The notes below the pieces were generated by a model. That model was not told where the DNA came from. It saw only the letters and a list, made by a program, of their open reading frames with translations, and searched no databases. A stretch of DNA of 64,000 nt from Vicia villosa (taxonomy: Eukaryota; Streptophyta; Magnoliopsida; Fabales; Fabaceae). Positions 28,737-38,422 of the stretch are shown here, one piece after another (within the stretch, counting starts at the first letter, position 1; every line of letters starts with the position of its first letter). The translations under genes and the position numbers were made by a program. The DNA lies in the NCBI RefSeq assembly GCF_029867415.1, contig NC_081185.1:130457848-130521847 (forward strand), given 5' to 3'.

Positions 28737-28884
28737 AGGGCGCGTCGCGCCCTCCAGCGCGCTTCGCGCCAATACACTTAAAATTATAAACCGCCCATGC
28801 GCGCGACGCGCGCAACTCTCTGCCAGGAAGCTCCAAAATATCTCGCCCAGGGCGCGACGCGCCCACATCTCCGCGCGACGCGCG
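28737..28884. promoter_or_regulatory. Cluster of five GC-rich odd palindromes in the Athila LTR
   Basis: Within 150 bp: 28737-28753 (GGGCGCGTCGCGCCC core), 28757-28770 (imperfect), 28798-28814 (GCGCGCGACGCGCGC core), 28850-28864 (GGGCGCGACGCGCCC) and 28872-28884 (CGCGCGACGCGCG). Each is CGCG arms around a single A or T. Two are followed by AACTCTCTGCC. They lie 20-175 bp upstream of the TATA box in element orientation, the proximal-promoter position. The copy in the other LTR is at 39243-39390. A function as protein-binding sites (CGCG boxes are CAMTA targets) is inference. Confidence 0.7.
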
Positions 28885-29120
28885 CAACTCTCTGCCTGGG
28901 ACTCTCTTGCAAAGCTCAAAACAAGCTCCAAACTTCCCCAAAATTGGCTAAAACCTACAAAAATCATAACTAAAACACATATTAACATAAAATGAAAGCT
29001 TAATATTATAAACTATAAATAATTATTTAAAACTTCAGGGAATTGTACGAATATCCGATAAAAACGGTCGAAAGGTGCCATTAATTTAAACTAAATATAA
29101 ACACAATTTGGCACCTAACA

Positions 29121-29131
29121 ACTCTCCCCAA
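29121..29131 (-). promoter_or_regulatory. Athila polypurine tract
   Basis: Minus strand TTGGGGAGAGT immediately before the 3' LTR. Confidence 0.85.
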
Positions 29132-30713
29132 CTTAAACTCTTGTTTGTCCTCAAACAAAACAATGATAAATTACCGGGAACACAAAATATCACAAATGAA
29201 ACAACAAGGCAGAAACAAGAACAATTTAATGGTTCAAATTCCAAAAGTACACAAAGATCAATCCTTACCAGTTTTCATCAAAGTACCATGATAACAATGC
29301 TAATCCTATATACAAATTCTATGTCAGAAATTCCACAAAGCAAAGAAGTTCAAGAATGAATCACACCTACGTACTTCTCTACTAAGAGAACAAAAATGGA
29401 GGATCCTAACACTCACCAGACAATGACGCAAACATACCGAATTAATTATAAACTCATCTAAGCATAAGATATATAAAAGGTATATAAGCATGAATCACTA
29501 AGGACTTTCGGGTTGTAGCTTGGCTTGGTTAACAAGGAAGTGTCATTTCTCAAGGCCATTGAAACAAAAGGGGTCAATTCCTAAGAGAGCATTCAAATCA
29601 TGATTATATCCACACATCCTTATCAACCGATCACACAATTTTATTGCTCAAGAGTTCATCTTTTTATTTTAAAAGAACTAGCTATATACAAAGCTCTTCT
29701 CTTTTCCTTATTCTTTTTCTCTTTTTTTTTTTTTTTTTTTTTTCTTTTTCTCTCTTGAGCAATTTATTTATTTTCTTCTACTCACCAATACAACCAAGAT
29801 CAAAATTTTATTCTCCCCAACTTGAATATTACCACCACATAATCACGAATGCTCCCTATTCTAAGGCGAAAAGGAATCAATCCTAACCACATTTCATGGT
29901 ACTTTTCAAGGTTCAAAGAAAGTCATCAAGATTCAAATCAAACATCGGCAATTATAAGGCATGACATGATACCGATTGAATCTTGGCAAAATGGCTCAAA
30001 GTGGTTAGCAAACACTCACACACTCACCGGGTAGGTTATATTTGGAAGAGAAGTTATACTCGTAGTGCAGAACAAAACGCCTTGATCACTTTCATGCTTA
30101 ACACAATTTAATAACAATGCAAGATTAATCATAATAAAAACGAGTTAAAACGCACATTGCTGGTATCCAGCACAATTTATATATATACACAGTGGAAAGT
30201 CTCCTCACAACTACAGCTAGGCTAAAGTGATTCACAATTGAACTAATTTTATCCACAGAAATTAATGACAACTAATTTGTACAATTAAAAGCATCAGAAT
30301 CAAAAGTACTTGATAAATAAAACGATAAAGGATGTACCTTGCGCGTACAGTTTTCAACTTATATCATCACCACTCAAATTGTGTTGCATCATCCAAATTC
30401 ATCGTGGCAATAAAAATTTGTGTTCCAGCTAATTAATCATTAGGACAACTTGTCAAACCATTATTTCTAAAATATAAACACTAAACTAAAATAAACTACT
30501 TAAAAATAAATAAATGCAAAAATAAAATAAACTGAACTTATATAAAAATAAAAACCACACCAAGCGGTGTTAATTATCCAAAGGCGTAAACTTAGCCTTT
30601 CAAAGTACCTCATCCACCAGGATGGAACAAAATTAAAAACAAAGACAACTAAAAACTGTTCTAACATAAAACTAAAAACAATAAAACATAAAGCAAAATA
30701 AAAAAAACAAAGT
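29132..30713 (-). other. Athila 3' untranslated region
   Basis: Non-coding between the second open frame and the 3' LTR. Contains a 22-base T run on the plus strand (about 29728-29751, poly-A in element sense). At 29499-29532 it contains a motif almost identical to one at 56104-56140 in the Ogre-like element. Open frames here are short. Confidence 0.6.
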
Positions 30714-31886
30714 CTACTCCTCATCGGAAGTCTCCGGATCATCCTGCTCCATCCCCTCCTCAGGATCTGGCCTGCCCTCAGGCCATGCAGCATAGGCCGA
30801 TAAATCATCCCTGGAACCAACAGGCTGCTGCAGAGAAAGCTGCCGGATAGAATCCTGCAAAAACATAAACGCTCTCTGATGCGCCATATGCATCTGATAG
30901 TTCCAATCACTTGCATCACCATACTGTGGACCAGCAGGCGGTGCAGCAGCAACCGGAACAGCCTGAGAAGCATCGGGAAGGTCAGATGCACCAGCAGCAA
31001 CACCAAAAGGACGACCTCCAGGCAAACAGTACCTGTTAGCAAAAATATCATCGATAATACCATCCATGGGGATCATCCCACCAGTTGGGAACCGGACACC
31101 AGCCTTCCTGCACAAACCCATTATTAAACCAGGAAAAATCAACCTACATTTCACCCCATCTCCATGAAGAGTCCCATTCAGGGCGACTCTTTTCAGCTCA
31201 TTCGCCACAATCCTGGACACATCAATGTTATCACTATTCAGAATACCCTGAACCAAACCTGCCGTATCAATGGTGAGAGAAGAAGTGTGACTCCGTGGCC
31301 TAATGTTGTAAAGGACCACCGAAGCCACCAACTGAGCCTCCTCCGTCAACTGACTACGAGTAAAAGTCTTTGGCAGCCCAGCTTTAGTCAGAGTATAGGT
31401 GAAACCAGTCCTGCAAATCCTGTCCCTAATGCTGTCTGCATCCCAATTTCCTCTATTCAACCTGGGATGGTACTGACACTCTTCTACCAAAGCAAGAGGG
31501 TTATCCAGAAAATCAAAAATAGCCTCTTTGCTAAAATCAATGGCCTTACCTCTCACCCATGTTTTAAACGGGTAAGCTTCAGTACCTGTCCAACTGCTCG
31601 GAGGCAAGGCATTTGCATAAAACTCTCTAACAATCTCCACCTGATAGAATTGTGGTGGAGTGAACAACTTGTCCCAGCATGTTTCAGACAAAGCAGTCCA
31701 CGCCCTTTGGAAGAGGCCGTGGTCAATAGGAACCACCGTGCGTTCACTCCACACAACGCGGCTTTCAAGCTCATGGTACCTCGCCTCTTGCTCCGGACCT
31801 AGAAACCTCGTCCGATCAAACCTGCCAGCTTGTGAGGAAGATCCCTCACCAGAACCAGTCTTCTTTCTCTTTAAAAAGGGTGCCAT
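30714..31886 (-). CDS. Athila second open frame (390 aa), plant transposon-associated protein
   Basis: An uninterrupted 390-residue frame starting MAPFLKRKKTGSG lies downstream of pol, where Athila elements carry their extra gene. It has a basic N-terminus, a globular middle (WTALSETCWDKLF, IDFSKEAIFDFLDNP, LVASVVLYNIRPRSH, GLIMGLCRKAGVRFP), an Ala/Pro-rich linker at about 295-325, and a strongly acidic C-terminus (EEGMEQDDPETSDEE). The middle resembles the family catalogued as putative plant transposon protein in many plant genomes. I see no signal peptide and no membrane segment, so it is not envelope-like in appearance although it occupies the position often called env. Its role is unknown. 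It is separated from pol by 929 bp rich in GC palindromes, so it probably needs splicing or its own promoter. Confidence 0.8.
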   Translation of the reverse strand: MAPFLKRKKTGSGEGSSSQAGRFDRTRFLGPEQEARYHELESRVVWSERTVVPIDHGLFQRAWTALSETCWDKLFTPPQFYQVEIVREFYANALPPSSWTGTEAYPFKTWVRGKAIDFSKEAIFDFLDNPLALVEECQYHPRLNRGNWDADSIRDRICRTGFTYTLTKAGLPKTFTRSQLTEEAQLVASVVLYNIRPRSHTSSLTIDTAGLVQGILNSDNIDVSRIVANELKRVALNGTLHGDGVKCRLIFPGLIMGLCRKAGVRFPTGGMIPMDGIIDDIFANRYCLPGGRPFGVAAGASDLPDASQAVPVAAAPPAGPQYGDASDWNYQMHMAHQRAFMFLQDSIRQLSLQQPVGSRDDLSAYAAWPEGRPDPEEGMEQDDPETSDEE

Positions 31887-32815
31887 TCCTGCACAAATTT
31901 AAAATCAAACAAAACACACACAAATTGAAACAAAGTTAGCATAACCTCAATTTTAATAGCCTACATCAATCCACATTCATCATCAATCACAAAACAGACC
32001 CTATACAACTTCACAGAATGCATAAAAAAAAAAATTCAAAATTTGACCCAGGGCGCGACGCGCGCTGAACAGGGCGCGACGCGCGCTCTGCGAAACCCAG
32101 AAAAATTCTTCAGAAATCTGCAAAACAGAAGAGGAGAACAAGCTTCTCCTCCCTTCTAAGGGTCCCAGCAAGCAAAATACATCAATAACATGTTTTCTAC
32201 CCTAGTTTTTCACAATTTATCAAAAAATTCCTAAATCTAAAAACCTAAACTTCTAAAACTAAATTAATGGAAAGAGAAGAGAAGAAGAACAAACCTTTGA
32301 TGATTGATGACAGTGGAGAGACGAAAATAGTGAGGCAAATGCAAGAATCTAAGAGTAAGTGTGTGTTTGTTCTTTTTCTTTTCTTGGAACAAAGAGGAAG
32401 GGCAAGAGTGGAGGCAAAACCTCCAAAAACCCTAAATCTCAATTCTGAAAACGAACCGGGTCGGGCCCAGCATGGGTGGGCCCAAACAAAATTATTTTTT
32501 TTTTTTCAAAAATACGCACAGCGCGCTACGCGCGCAGACTCGGCGCGACGCGCCCTCATCTCTGCCTGGAAGGGGTCCTTGAGTACACATAGCGCGCGAC
32601 GCGCGCATATGGGTGCGACGCGCGCTACACCAGAAACAGCAGAAAAACTGCATTGTTTCAGCACGCCCAAAAATACCGGTAGATCGTTTCTGGCTCGACG
32701 ACAACTCAAAAATCCCACCTGCAAAAATAACACAAATACAAGTGAATATATACAACTTGGGGTGCCTCCCAAGAGCGCTTTGTTTAACGTCGGTCAGCTC
32801 GACGGTCAAAGGCAA
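31887..32815 (-). other. Spacer between Athila pol and the second frame, with GC palindromes
   Basis: Six more GC-rich palindromes of the LTR type: 32053-32063, 32074-32084, 32521-32535, 32542-32554, 32592-32606 and a partial one at about 32613-32625. The 32542 copy is followed by TCATCTCTGCCTGG, like the LTR copies. No gene is seen in the element sense; plus-strand open frames here are by-products of the repeats. Confidence 0.6.
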
Positions 32816-35800
32816 TCAAGGATCGCCAAACGATAAAACGCAAGTTTCACGATTAAAATCGCTTCCTCGATACACCTTCAACCTCTGACCATTTACTACC
32901 CACTCTTGGTTTGATTTTTGGTCCTCTATCACAATAGCCCCTTGGCTTCTCACTTCTTTGACCAAAAACGGTCCGGACCATTTAGACTTCAACTTTCCCG
33001 GAAAAAGTCTTAACCGGGAATTGAAGAGTAAAACTAATTGCCCTACCTTAAAGTCCTTCATTCTAACCTTACTATCATGATAGAATTTGGTCTTTTCCTT
33101 GTAAATCGAATTGGACTTATAGGCATGCAATCTCATCTCTTCCAACTCATTAAGTTGGATTTTTCTTCTCTCTCCACACAACTTGTGGTCAAAATTCAAA
33201 AGCTTCAAGGCCCAATATGCCTTATGCTCTAGTTCTACGGGAAGGTGGCAACTTTTACCATACACCATTTGGAATGGTGTAAGACCGATCGGTGCTTTGA
33301 AAGCGGTCCGATACGCCCACAAGGTTTCATCTAACTTCATTGACCAATCCTTCCTAGAACTAGACACAGTTTTCTCAAGAATTCTCTTAATCTCTCGATT
33401 GGTCCTCTCAACTTGCCCATTTGTTTGTGGATGATATGGAGTAGCTACCTTGTGCTTGACTCCATATTGCTCCAACACTTTTTCAAGCGGAGCATTACAA
33501 AAATGAGATCCACCATCACTAATTATCACTCTTGGCGAGCCAAACCGCGAAAATATATTTTTCTTCAAAAACTTTATCACGGTCTTACCATCTGCTTTGG
33601 GTGAAGCAATCGCTTCCACCCACTTAGACACATAATCAACAGCTACCAAGATGTATTCATTTGACATTGAGGAAGGGAATGGTCCAACAAAATCAATGCC
33701 CCAACAATCGAATACCTCAACTTCTACAATACTTTGGAGGGGCATTTCCTCTCTTTTCCCTATTCCACCAGTTCTTTGACAACTGTCGCATGAGGCAACA
33801 TGGTGGTAAGCATCTTTGAACAAAGTAGGCCACCAAAATCCCGATTGAAGGACTTTTGTGGCCGTACGCAAACCATTAAAATGACCACCATAAGGCGAAT
33901 TGTGGCAATGCCACAAAATGCTTTTTGCCTCCTCATCCGCGACACATCTTCTCAAAAGATTGTCACTACTCAACTTAAACAAGTGAGGATCGTCCCAAAC
34001 ATAAAAATTAGCATCGTTTAAAAACTTTTTTCTTTGATTCCAAGTTAGATCCTCCGGTATCCAGCCAGATGCTTTGTGATTAGCCATATCTGCGAACCAG
34101 GGTCTAACTTCTTGTACCATGTACAGTTTTTCATCGGGGAATTCTTCCCTCACCTCTTTTTCATTGTTTGTCACCTCGGTATTCACTAACCGAGACAAAT
34201 GATCCGCAATCAAATTTTCTGTACCTTTCTTATCTTTCACTTCAAGATCAAATTCTTGAAGCAAAAGAATCCACCGAATAAGCCTCTGTTTTGAATCAGG
34301 CTTGGTGAGAAGATATTTGATTGCGGCATGATCAGTATAACACACAACTTTAGAACCAATGAGGTAAGAGCGAAACTTTTCCAATGCAAATACAATTGCG
34401 AGCAATTCTTTTTCGGTAGTGGCATAGTTAACCTGTGCCTCATTTAAAACTTTGCTCGCATAATGTATAGCATGGAATTGTTTGTTCTTCCTTTGGCCTA
34501 AGACCGCACCAACCGCATAGTCACTCGCATCGCACATGAGTTCAAACTCAAGCGACCAATTAGGAGCGACAATTATGGGTGTGGTGGTCAAATTTGCTTT
34601 AAGTTCTAGGAAAGCTTTTAGACATGATTCATCAAAATTAAATTCCATACCTTTGTTGAGCAAATTACTCAAAGGCTTTGCGACCTTGGAGAAATCCTTG
34701 ATGAATCTTCTATAGAACCCAGCATGTCCCAAGAAGCTCCTTATGCCTTTCACATTCACCGGAGGGGGAAGTTTTTCAATAACTTCAATTTTTGCCGGAT
34801 CGACCTCAAGACCCTTTGAAGAAACCTTGTGGCCAAGAACAATCCCATCCGTCACCATGAAAGTGCATTTCTCCCAGTTGAGAACCAAATTTGTTTCAAT
34901 GCATCTCTCCATTACCACATCAAGGTTCTTTAAGCACAAGTCAAATGACGACCCGTACACAGAAAAATCATCCATGAACACCTCGATGCTTTTCTCAATC
35001 AAATCAGAGAAGATAGCTTGCATGCACCTTTGAAATGTTGCAGGAGCATTACATAGTCCAAATGGCATTCTTCGGTAAGCGAAAACGCCAAAAGGACATG
35101 TAAAAGCAGTTTTCTCGTGGTCCGCCGGATTCACTGATATTTGATTGTATCCCGAATAACCATCCAAGAAACAATAGAAATTTCTTCCGGCTAACCTCTC
35201 TAACATTTGATCCATAAAAGGCAATGGAAAGTGATCTTTTCTTGTTGCTTGGTTCAACCTCCTATAGTCAATACACATACGCCACCCGGTCACCGCTCTC
35301 GAAGGAATCAACTCGTTCTTCTCATTTCTCACAACTGTCAATCCACCCTTCTTAGGAACCACATGCACCGGGCTCACCCATTCACTATCGGAGATGGGAT
35401 AAATCATCCCCGCCTCTAATAACTTCACAACCTCTTTTCTAACAACTTCTTTCATGGTTGGATTCAATCGCCTTTGAGGTTGTGCCACGGGCCGAAAATC
35501 ATCTTCTAACATAATCTTATGCATACAATAGGCCGGACTAATACCCTTCAAGTCGGATAAAACCCATCCTATTGCTTCTTGATTCTTCGTCAACACTTCC
35601 TTCAATCGATGCTCTTCCTTGTTAGACAAACCACTATTAATGATAACCGGCTTAGTAGAATTGTCACCGAGAAACACGTATTTCAAGTGAGATGGTAACA
35701 CATTCAACTCCACCTTTTGCTCTTCAACTTTAGGTTCATCCTTCAACTCTTCAATTTGAGTTTCAAATGGATTCATCTCCTCACAAGCCTCTAAGTTTCT

Positions 35801-38272
35801 CAAGCAATCTTCAATTTCCTTCTCTTGATCTTTGGTGAGAACTTCGAGAGCTTCCATTAAAGTCTTCTCAAGAGGATTCGACAAGTGCATTTGATTCTCC
35901 ACTTTCATAATAGCCCTTTCGGTAGCATCGATTCTAAAACAATCATCCTCATCATTAGGATGCTTGATGGCTTCAAAGAGATCAAGACATAATTCTTCAT
36001 CTTGGTACCTTAATTTCATTAAGCCATCATCAATATCGATCATCATTCGGGCCGTCTTCATAAAAGGCCTTCCTAAGATCAATGGAATCTCAGGATCTTC
36101 TTCCATGTCTATGACGATAAAATCAACAGGATACCAAAATTTGTCAACCTTGACAAGCAAGTCTTCCGCAACTCCATGAGGATGAGCTGTGGATTTATCT
36201 GCTAATGATAACGTCATTCTTGTCGGCTTCAAATCATTGATTCCTAATCTTCTCACCATAGACAATGGGATCAAATTAATGCTAGAACCGGTATCTACCA
36301 AACCTTTGCCTATGTGAACATTTCCAATAGACACCGGTAAGGTTACCCGCCCAGGATCATTTGATTTTATCGGAGTAGTGCGTTGAATTAACGCATTACA
36401 ACAAGAGCTCACCGTTACTACCTCCGGATCCAAGAATCTTCTCTTCTTAGTGATGATGTCTTTGATGAATTTTGCATACATCGGCATTTGCTCTAATGCT
36501 TCGGAAAAAGGGACATTGATTTGCAACTTGCTAAAAATGTCCAAGAACCGAGCATAGTGCTTTGCATCTTCTTTCTTTGACGGACCAGGAGGGTAAGGTA
36601 ATTTCTTCACTTGTATAGAATCATCCACCTTCTTCTTTCCCTTTTCACTCACACTCAATTTTTTTCTCTCTTTTTCTACAACTTTCTCAAGAGTTTCTTT
36701 TTCCACTAATTCTTTCTCTTTCTCATTTTCAACTAAATCACCCTCAACATTTTTTTCTACTTCAATCACCCTATCTTTTTCACTCTCAACAATTTCCTCC
36801 TCAACTATTTCTCCTACACCCATATCAATATTTCTACCGCTACGAGTTAGAATTGACTTACAATGCTCACGAGGATTTTCTTGTGTAGTAGCCGGAAAAG
36901 GACCTTTGTTTTGATCGGCAAGTTGCTTTGACAATTGCCCGACTTGAGTTTCAAGGTTCTTAATTGCGGCATCCGTACTCTTTTGGCTTGCAATTTGCAA
37001 TTGCATGAATTGGCTAAGAGTGTCCTCGATAGAAAGCTTTGTTTGTTGAGGTTGTTGATTGTAACCGCCTTGATAAGGATTTTGACGATTCGATGGGCCC
37101 GCTTCCGGCCTCCATCCTTGTTGATAACCTTGATTACCTCTTTGTTGGTAACCTTGGTTATTGTTGTAAGGTTGTTGTTGTTGTCTTCCACCATATCCTT
37201 GATTAGGATTAGACACATAATTCACCTCTTCACCCGGTGGAGGACAAAAACCTGTTTGATGGTCACCCCTACACAATTCACAACACATCACATGTTGATT
37301 TTTAGAAGGGCTCCCATTTATCTCTTTGATTTGTTGAGGGAGTTTTGACATTTGTTGAGTGAGCAATTCTACTTGTTGTGTCAATAACTTGTTTTGAGCA
37401 AGTATTGCATCACTAGTATTCAATTCAAGAACTCCCGGTTTTCTTTGCAATGCACTACGGTTGTGTTGCCCTTGATGATCATTCAAAGCCATTCTATCAA
37501 TGATAGCAATCGCTTCTGCAGCAGTTTTTGACATCAACGAACCACCCGCGGTAGCATCTAAAAGAGTTTTTGGTTGAGGTTGGAGTCCATTTCTAAAGAT
37601 ATGGATTTGAGACAACTCATCAAACCCATGACCTTTGCACTTTCTAACCATGGACTTGAACCTCTCCCATGCTTCATTGAGAGATTCATTCGAACCTTGA
37701 GAGAACACCGCAATAGAAGTTTTCGCTTCCATGAACCTATTGTGAGGAAAGAACCGATCCAAGAACTTCTCTTCTAACTCGTTCCAATTTGTCATGACAT
37801 TATTAGGTTGATCAAGGTACCATTCCTTAGCTTTTCCAATTAAGGAATGAGGAAAAAGTCTCCTGAACACCTGTTCTTCTTGGTCTTCCGGAGCACCTAT
37901 TGTTCCGGCAATCTCGTAGAACTTTGTTAGATGAGTAAATGGATCCTCGTGATCTGCCCCTGTGAACGGATTTTGGTATAATAATTGAAGTAACCCCGTC
38001 TTCATTTCGGAGTTTCTTCCATTGGCCTGATCACGAGCAAATTGTGCATTGAGACGAGGGCTGTTAACACATGGCCCTCGAGGTGGTGGATCCGCAGCCA
38101 TTTCTTCCTCAACCAAGTTTTCAACAGGAGTTGAAGAAGAAGATGCCTCTTGTTGCTGTCTTCTTTCCCTAGCTAGTTGTCTCCTCCTACGAGTTTTGCT
38201 ATTCTCTCTACGAGCAGTCCTCTCAATCTCAGGATCAAAAAGGAGTTGATCTGCAGGTACACGTCCTCGCAT
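32816..38272 (-). CDS. Athila gag-pol polyprotein (1818 aa)
   Basis: A single uninterrupted frame from ATG 38272 (MRGRVPADQ). A basic N-terminus leads into Athila-type gag at about residues 95-265 (NPFTGADHEDPFTHLTKFYE). A Cys/His knuckle is at 330-343 (CCELCRGDHQTGFC), followed by a Gln/Gly/Tyr-rich tract at 355-410. Protease has DTGSS at 660-664. Reverse transcriptase has CIDYRRLN near 1000 and active site FMDD at 1099-1102. RNase H spans about 1240-1320 (CDASDYAVGAVLG, TTEKELLAIVFALEKF, YTDHAAIKYLL). The integrase zinc region is at about 1455-1499 (H..H..CDSC) and its catalytic triad is D1527, D1586 and E1622, followed by a C-terminal domain ending near 1800. All key residues are present. 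One polyprotein would be cleaved by its own protease in the cytoplasmic particle. The lack of any stop with nearly identical LTRs indicates a very recent, potentially active copy. Confidence 0.97.
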   Translation of the reverse strand: MRGRVPADQLLFDPEIERTARRENSKTRRRRQLARERRQQQEASSSSTPVENLVEEEMAADPPPRGPCVNSPRLNAQFARDQANGRNSEMKTGLLQLLYQNPFTGADHEDPFTHLTKFYEIAGTIGAPEDQEEQVFRRLFPHSLIGKAKEWYLDQPNNVMTNWNELEEKFLDRFFPHNRFMEAKTSIAVFSQGSNESLNEAWERFKSMVRKCKGHGFDELSQIHIFRNGLQPQPKTLLDATAGGSLMSKTAAEAIAIIDRMALNDHQGQHNRSALQRKPGVLELNTSDAILAQNKLLTQQVELLTQQMSKLPQQIKEINGSPSKNQHVMCCELCRGDHQTGFCPPPGEEVNYVSNPNQGYGGRQQQQPYNNNQGYQQRGNQGYQQGWRPEAGPSNRQNPYQGGYNQQPQQTKLSIEDTLSQFMQLQIASQKSTDAAIKNLETQVGQLSKQLADQNKGPFPATTQENPREHCKSILTRSGRNIDMGVGEIVEEEIVESEKDRVIEVEKNVEGDLVENEKEKELVEKETLEKVVEKERKKLSVSEKGKKKVDDSIQVKKLPYPPGPSKKEDAKHYARFLDIFSKLQINVPFSEALEQMPMYAKFIKDIITKKRRFLDPEVVTVSSCCNALIQRTTPIKSNDPGRVTLPVSIGNVHIGKGLVDTGSSINLIPLSMVRRLGINDLKPTRMTLSLADKSTAHPHGVAEDLLVKVDKFWYPVDFIVIDMEEDPEIPLILGRPFMKTARMMIDIDDGLMKLRYQDEELCLDLFEAIKHPNDEDDCFRIDATERAIMKVENQMHLSNPLEKTLMEALEVLTKDQEKEIEDCLRNLEACEEMNPFETQIEELKDEPKVEEQKVELNVLPSHLKYVFLGDNSTKPVIINSGLSNKEEHRLKEVLTKNQEAIGWVLSDLKGISPAYCMHKIMLEDDFRPVAQPQRRLNPTMKEVVRKEVVKLLEAGMIYPISDSEWVSPVHVVPKKGGLTVVRNEKNELIPSRAVTGWRMCIDYRRLNQATRKDHFPLPFMDQMLERLAGRNFYCFLDGYSGYNQISVNPADHEKTAFTCPFGVFAYRRMPFGLCNAPATFQRCMQAIFSDLIEKSIEVFMDDFSVYGSSFDLCLKNLDVVMERCIETNLVLNWEKCTFMVTDGIVLGHKVSSKGLEVDPAKIEVIEKLPPPVNVKGIRSFLGHAGFYRRFIKDFSKVAKPLSNLLNKGMEFNFDESCLKAFLELKANLTTTPIIVAPNWSLEFELMCDASDYAVGAVLGQRKNKQFHAIHYASKVLNEAQVNYATTEKELLAIVFALEKFRSYLIGSKVVCYTDHAAIKYLLTKPDSKQRLIRWILLLQEFDLEVKDKKGTENLIADHLSRLVNTEVTNNEKEVREEFPDEKLYMVQEVRPWFADMANHKASGWIPEDLTWNQRKKFLNDANFYVWDDPHLFKLSSDNLLRRCVADEEAKSILWHCHNSPYGGHFNGLRTATKVLQSGFWWPTLFKDAYHHVASCDSCQRTGGIGKREEMPLQSIVEVEVFDCWGIDFVGPFPSSMSNEYILVAVDYVSKWVEAIASPKADGKTVIKFLKKNIFSRFGSPRVIISDGGSHFCNAPLEKVLEQYGVKHKVATPYHPQTNGQVERTNREIKRILEKTVSSSRKDWSMKLDETLWAYRTAFKAPIGLTPFQMVYGKSCHLPVELEHKAYWALKLLNFDHKLCGERRKIQLNELEEMRLHAYKSNSIYKEKTKFYHDSKVRMKDFKVGQLVLLFNSRLRLFPGKLKSKWSGPFLVKEVRSQGAIVIEDQKSNQEWVVNGQRLKVYRGSDFNRETCVLSFGDP

Positions 38273-38400
38273 AAACTGTAATCTGAAAAACTAACCAAGC
38301 AAATTAACAAACACAAGGAAAATAAATTTAGAAACAAGATATTAATTATAAGACTCAATACAAAACAAACTATTGCAATGCTTGCAATATCTAAACAACA

Positions 38401-38419
38401 ATCCCCGGCAACGGCGCCA
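38401..38419 (-). promoter_or_regulatory. Athila primer binding site (tRNA-Asp type)
   Basis: Minus strand TGGCGCCGTTGCCGGGGAT, three bases after the 5' LTR, matches the 3' end of plant tRNA-Asp. Confidence 0.93.
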
Positions 38420-38422
38420 TTT

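Larger units (their letters stand above)
27917..29120 (-). repeat. Athila 3' LTR
   Basis: Minus strand begins TGTTAGGTGCCAAATT and ends CTCTTTCAACA. Contains five GC-rich palindromes (28737-28884) and a TATA box (28709-28717). Confidence 0.97.

Noticed and set aside
28657..28995. Arg/Ala-rich open frames on both strands in the Athila LTR, also at 39163-39501
   Set aside because: They arise from the CGCG palindromes read in several frames, are part of the LTR and cross its TATA box.
30500..31063. 187-residue hydrophobic minus-strand frame that might be taken for an envelope protein
   Set aside because: It overlaps the 390-aa frame in another reading frame and extends into A/T-rich 3' sequence; hydrophobicity follows from T-rich composition.
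32267..32836. 189-residue plus-strand open frame
   Set aside because: Antisense to the Athila spacer and to the start of its pol end; its Arg/Ala pattern again comes from the GC palindromes.
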